A stretch of 64,000 nucleotides of DNA from Sphingomonas folli (lineage in GTDB: Bacteria; Pseudomonadota; Alphaproteobacteria; Sphingomonadales; Sphingomonadaceae). The position numbers were made by a program, and so were the translations under genes. A model generated the notes under the pieces. That model was not told the DNA's origin, made no database searches, and saw only the letters and a program-made list of their open reading frames with translations. Positions 62,996-64,000 of the stretch are shown here, piece after piece (the first letter of the stretch is position 1; each line of letters opens with the position of its first letter). The stretch covers positions 124,001-188,000 of the forward strand of contig NZ_JAHXZL010000011.1 of the NCBI RefSeq assembly GCF_019429525.1, given 5' to 3'.

Positions 62996-64000
62996 CTAAA
63001 ACTGACTCGTTAGAGCAATTACCTTTTCCGCACCTGCCCTAAATCCACTATCAATATCAGCGATTTTGACAAGATAGCTTTCGCCCACAGCGCCGCCAAA
63101 GGATGTGTCATTAGCTATGTCGATGGCAAAAACCGGTTTTGCAAGCTCTTGAGCAGTAGCAATGAGACCATCTAGCGAGCCGATTTCCATCAAGAATTGC
63201 GACGTTGGAGCATTTGATGATGTGTAAACATCCGGCGGCAGAAGCATCTTCGAAGATTCTAGAGCGTGCGCAAGCTCGTTATCTCTCACTTCTGCTAACT
63301 TATTAAACCACTTTTGAAAAGCTTGAGTCGGTTTCGCCTCCTCACCGCCACGCGACCTTTTCCTAAAATTATTGACCGTCGAGCCGAGATATTTCGGAGT
63401 TACCGGATGAAACGGATAATCCGCCTCCCGCAATATGCTATTTCCAGCAGCCTTCTTTCCCCAATCAGCCCACTTCGGCAGAGTTCGAGCAAGAGACCTC
63501 AACGCCATCGAAGAAAATAGATCAGGCGCCATAGGCAGAATAAAGCCGTGACTTGTCATGAATAGGTTTTGATTGATCGCGCCAAGGCTCGGGCTCATGT
63601 CAATCAGAGCATAATCAATGTTGTGAGCAACCGCAGTTATATTGATTGCATGATGAAGCGCACCGGGAATATTCTGCAAAGCAGATAATGTATTGCTAAG
63701 TTCATGAGCAACAGCGAGTTGACTCTCGTACTCCGATAAGCCCACATGGCCGGGAAGAAGAAATAACCCCGGCCGTAGATTCGCCTCTTGCAGTTCTGTC
63801 GATGTTATCGTGTAAGGCCTAGACTCGAAGGCTGGCCTGACAGCATCTCTAATATTTCTTGGCGACTGCGGCGACGGGCTTTCAAACGGGTAATCGTCTG
63901 TATCTATATCACCAAGAAAAACACCCGTCAGGTTACACTGTGGGTCGCAATCGACAACCATAACGCGCTTGCCTAGATTGGCCAGCATCCATCCAAGATG
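62996..64000 (-). CDS. ParA-family ATPase, N-terminus beyond the window
   Basis: At least 335 residues are visible; the frame is open to the right edge. HLGWMLANLGKRVMVVDCDPQCNLTG is the part just after a ParA Walker A loop, including the MVVDCDPQCNLT motif, so the P-loop should lie just outside. YALIDMSPSLGAINQNLFM is the Walker B region. The C-terminal half is longer than in plasmid ParA. No parB or centromere-like repeats are seen; the partner gene is a HEPN protein, so the role may not be partition. Confidence 0.85.
   Translation of the reverse strand, partial: HLGWMLANLGKRVMVVDCDPQCNLTGVFLGDIDTDDYPFESPSPQSPRNIRDAVRPAFESRPYTITSTELQEANLRPGLFLLPGHVGLSEYESQLAVAHELSNTLSALQNIPGALHHAINITAVAHNIDYALIDMSPSLGAINQNLFMTSHGFILPMAPDLFSSMALRSLARTLPKWADWGKKAAGNSILREADYPFHPVTPKYLGSTVNNFRKRSRGGEEAKPTQAFQKWFNKLAEVRDNELAHALESSKMLLPPDVYTSSNAPTSQFLMEIGSLDGLIATAQELAKPVFAIDIANDTSFGGAVGESYLVKIADIDSGFRAGAEKVIALTSQF

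Overview
This 64-kb window looks like the chromosome of a high-GC alphaproteobacterium of the Sphingomonadaceae, most likely Sphingomonas or a close relative. The call rests on the protein types and their arrangement (TonB-dependent receptors, a SapC and tryptophan-halogenase pair beside a receptor, class III formaldehyde detoxification, a flagellar system under sigma-54 with an FlbD-like regulator). No rRNA or tRNA is visible to confirm it. Nearly all genes are very GC-rich with long antisense shadow frames. Two stretches, 47.7-49.2 kb and 62.3-64.0 kb, are clearly more AT-rich and look acquired.

Layout. 1-22 kb is mixed metabolism and envelope: a multi-PAS sensor cut by the left edge, a TonB-dependent receptor, a PAP2 phosphatase, CitE-like lyase and galE, msrA, a Sua5-type threonylcarbamoyl-AMP synthase, an acyl-CoA dehydrogenase, a GntR regulator with an Ivy-like lipoprotein, the SapC/halogenase/receptor locus, the adhC-VOC-fghA formaldehyde operon and a class III CoA transferase. 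22-47.5 kb is one large flagellar cluster: flgBCDEFGHI-flgJ-flgK-flgL on the minus strand; motA- and motB-like genes, flgA, flgM, flgN, a lytic transglycosylase, flhA and fliA on the plus strand; two tandem flagellin genes; then an FlbD-like activator leading fliEFGHIJ. 47.7-49.2 kb holds a candidate nuclease toxin with a candidate immunity gene. 49.7-62.3 kb returns to housekeeping: a porin-like protein, Uup, a PCuAC copper chaperone, a small HExxH protein, a TetR operon with a palindromic operator, glutathione reductase, an orphan receiver, and transaldolase, transketolase and rpiA. The right edge (62.3-64 kb) holds a HEPN protein and a ParA-type ATPase cut by the edge.

Regulation can be read directly in the flagellar region. 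Three -24/-12 (sigma-54) promoters precede flgB, the motA-like gene and the lytic transglycosylase; at the last two the predicted transcription start falls on or within two bases of the ATG. A cluster of TTGCCGG/CCGGCAA sites lies 45-100 bp upstream of the flgB promoter, and a similar palindrome sits just upstream of a -10-like box before the FlbD-like gene. flgM and both flagellins share a TAAA-N15-GTCGTTT promoter, read here as the local sigma-28 promoter. This gives a coherent cascade: activator plus sigma-54 for the basal body, then FliA, held back by FlgM, for filament genes.

Intergenic spaces are occupied by at least three families of dispersed, imperfectly palindromic elements of about 90-145 bp, plus a 192-bp tandem repeat and two short-period arrays in otherwise gene-poor DNA. 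I found no rRNA, tRNA, CRISPR array, insertion sequence or prophage.
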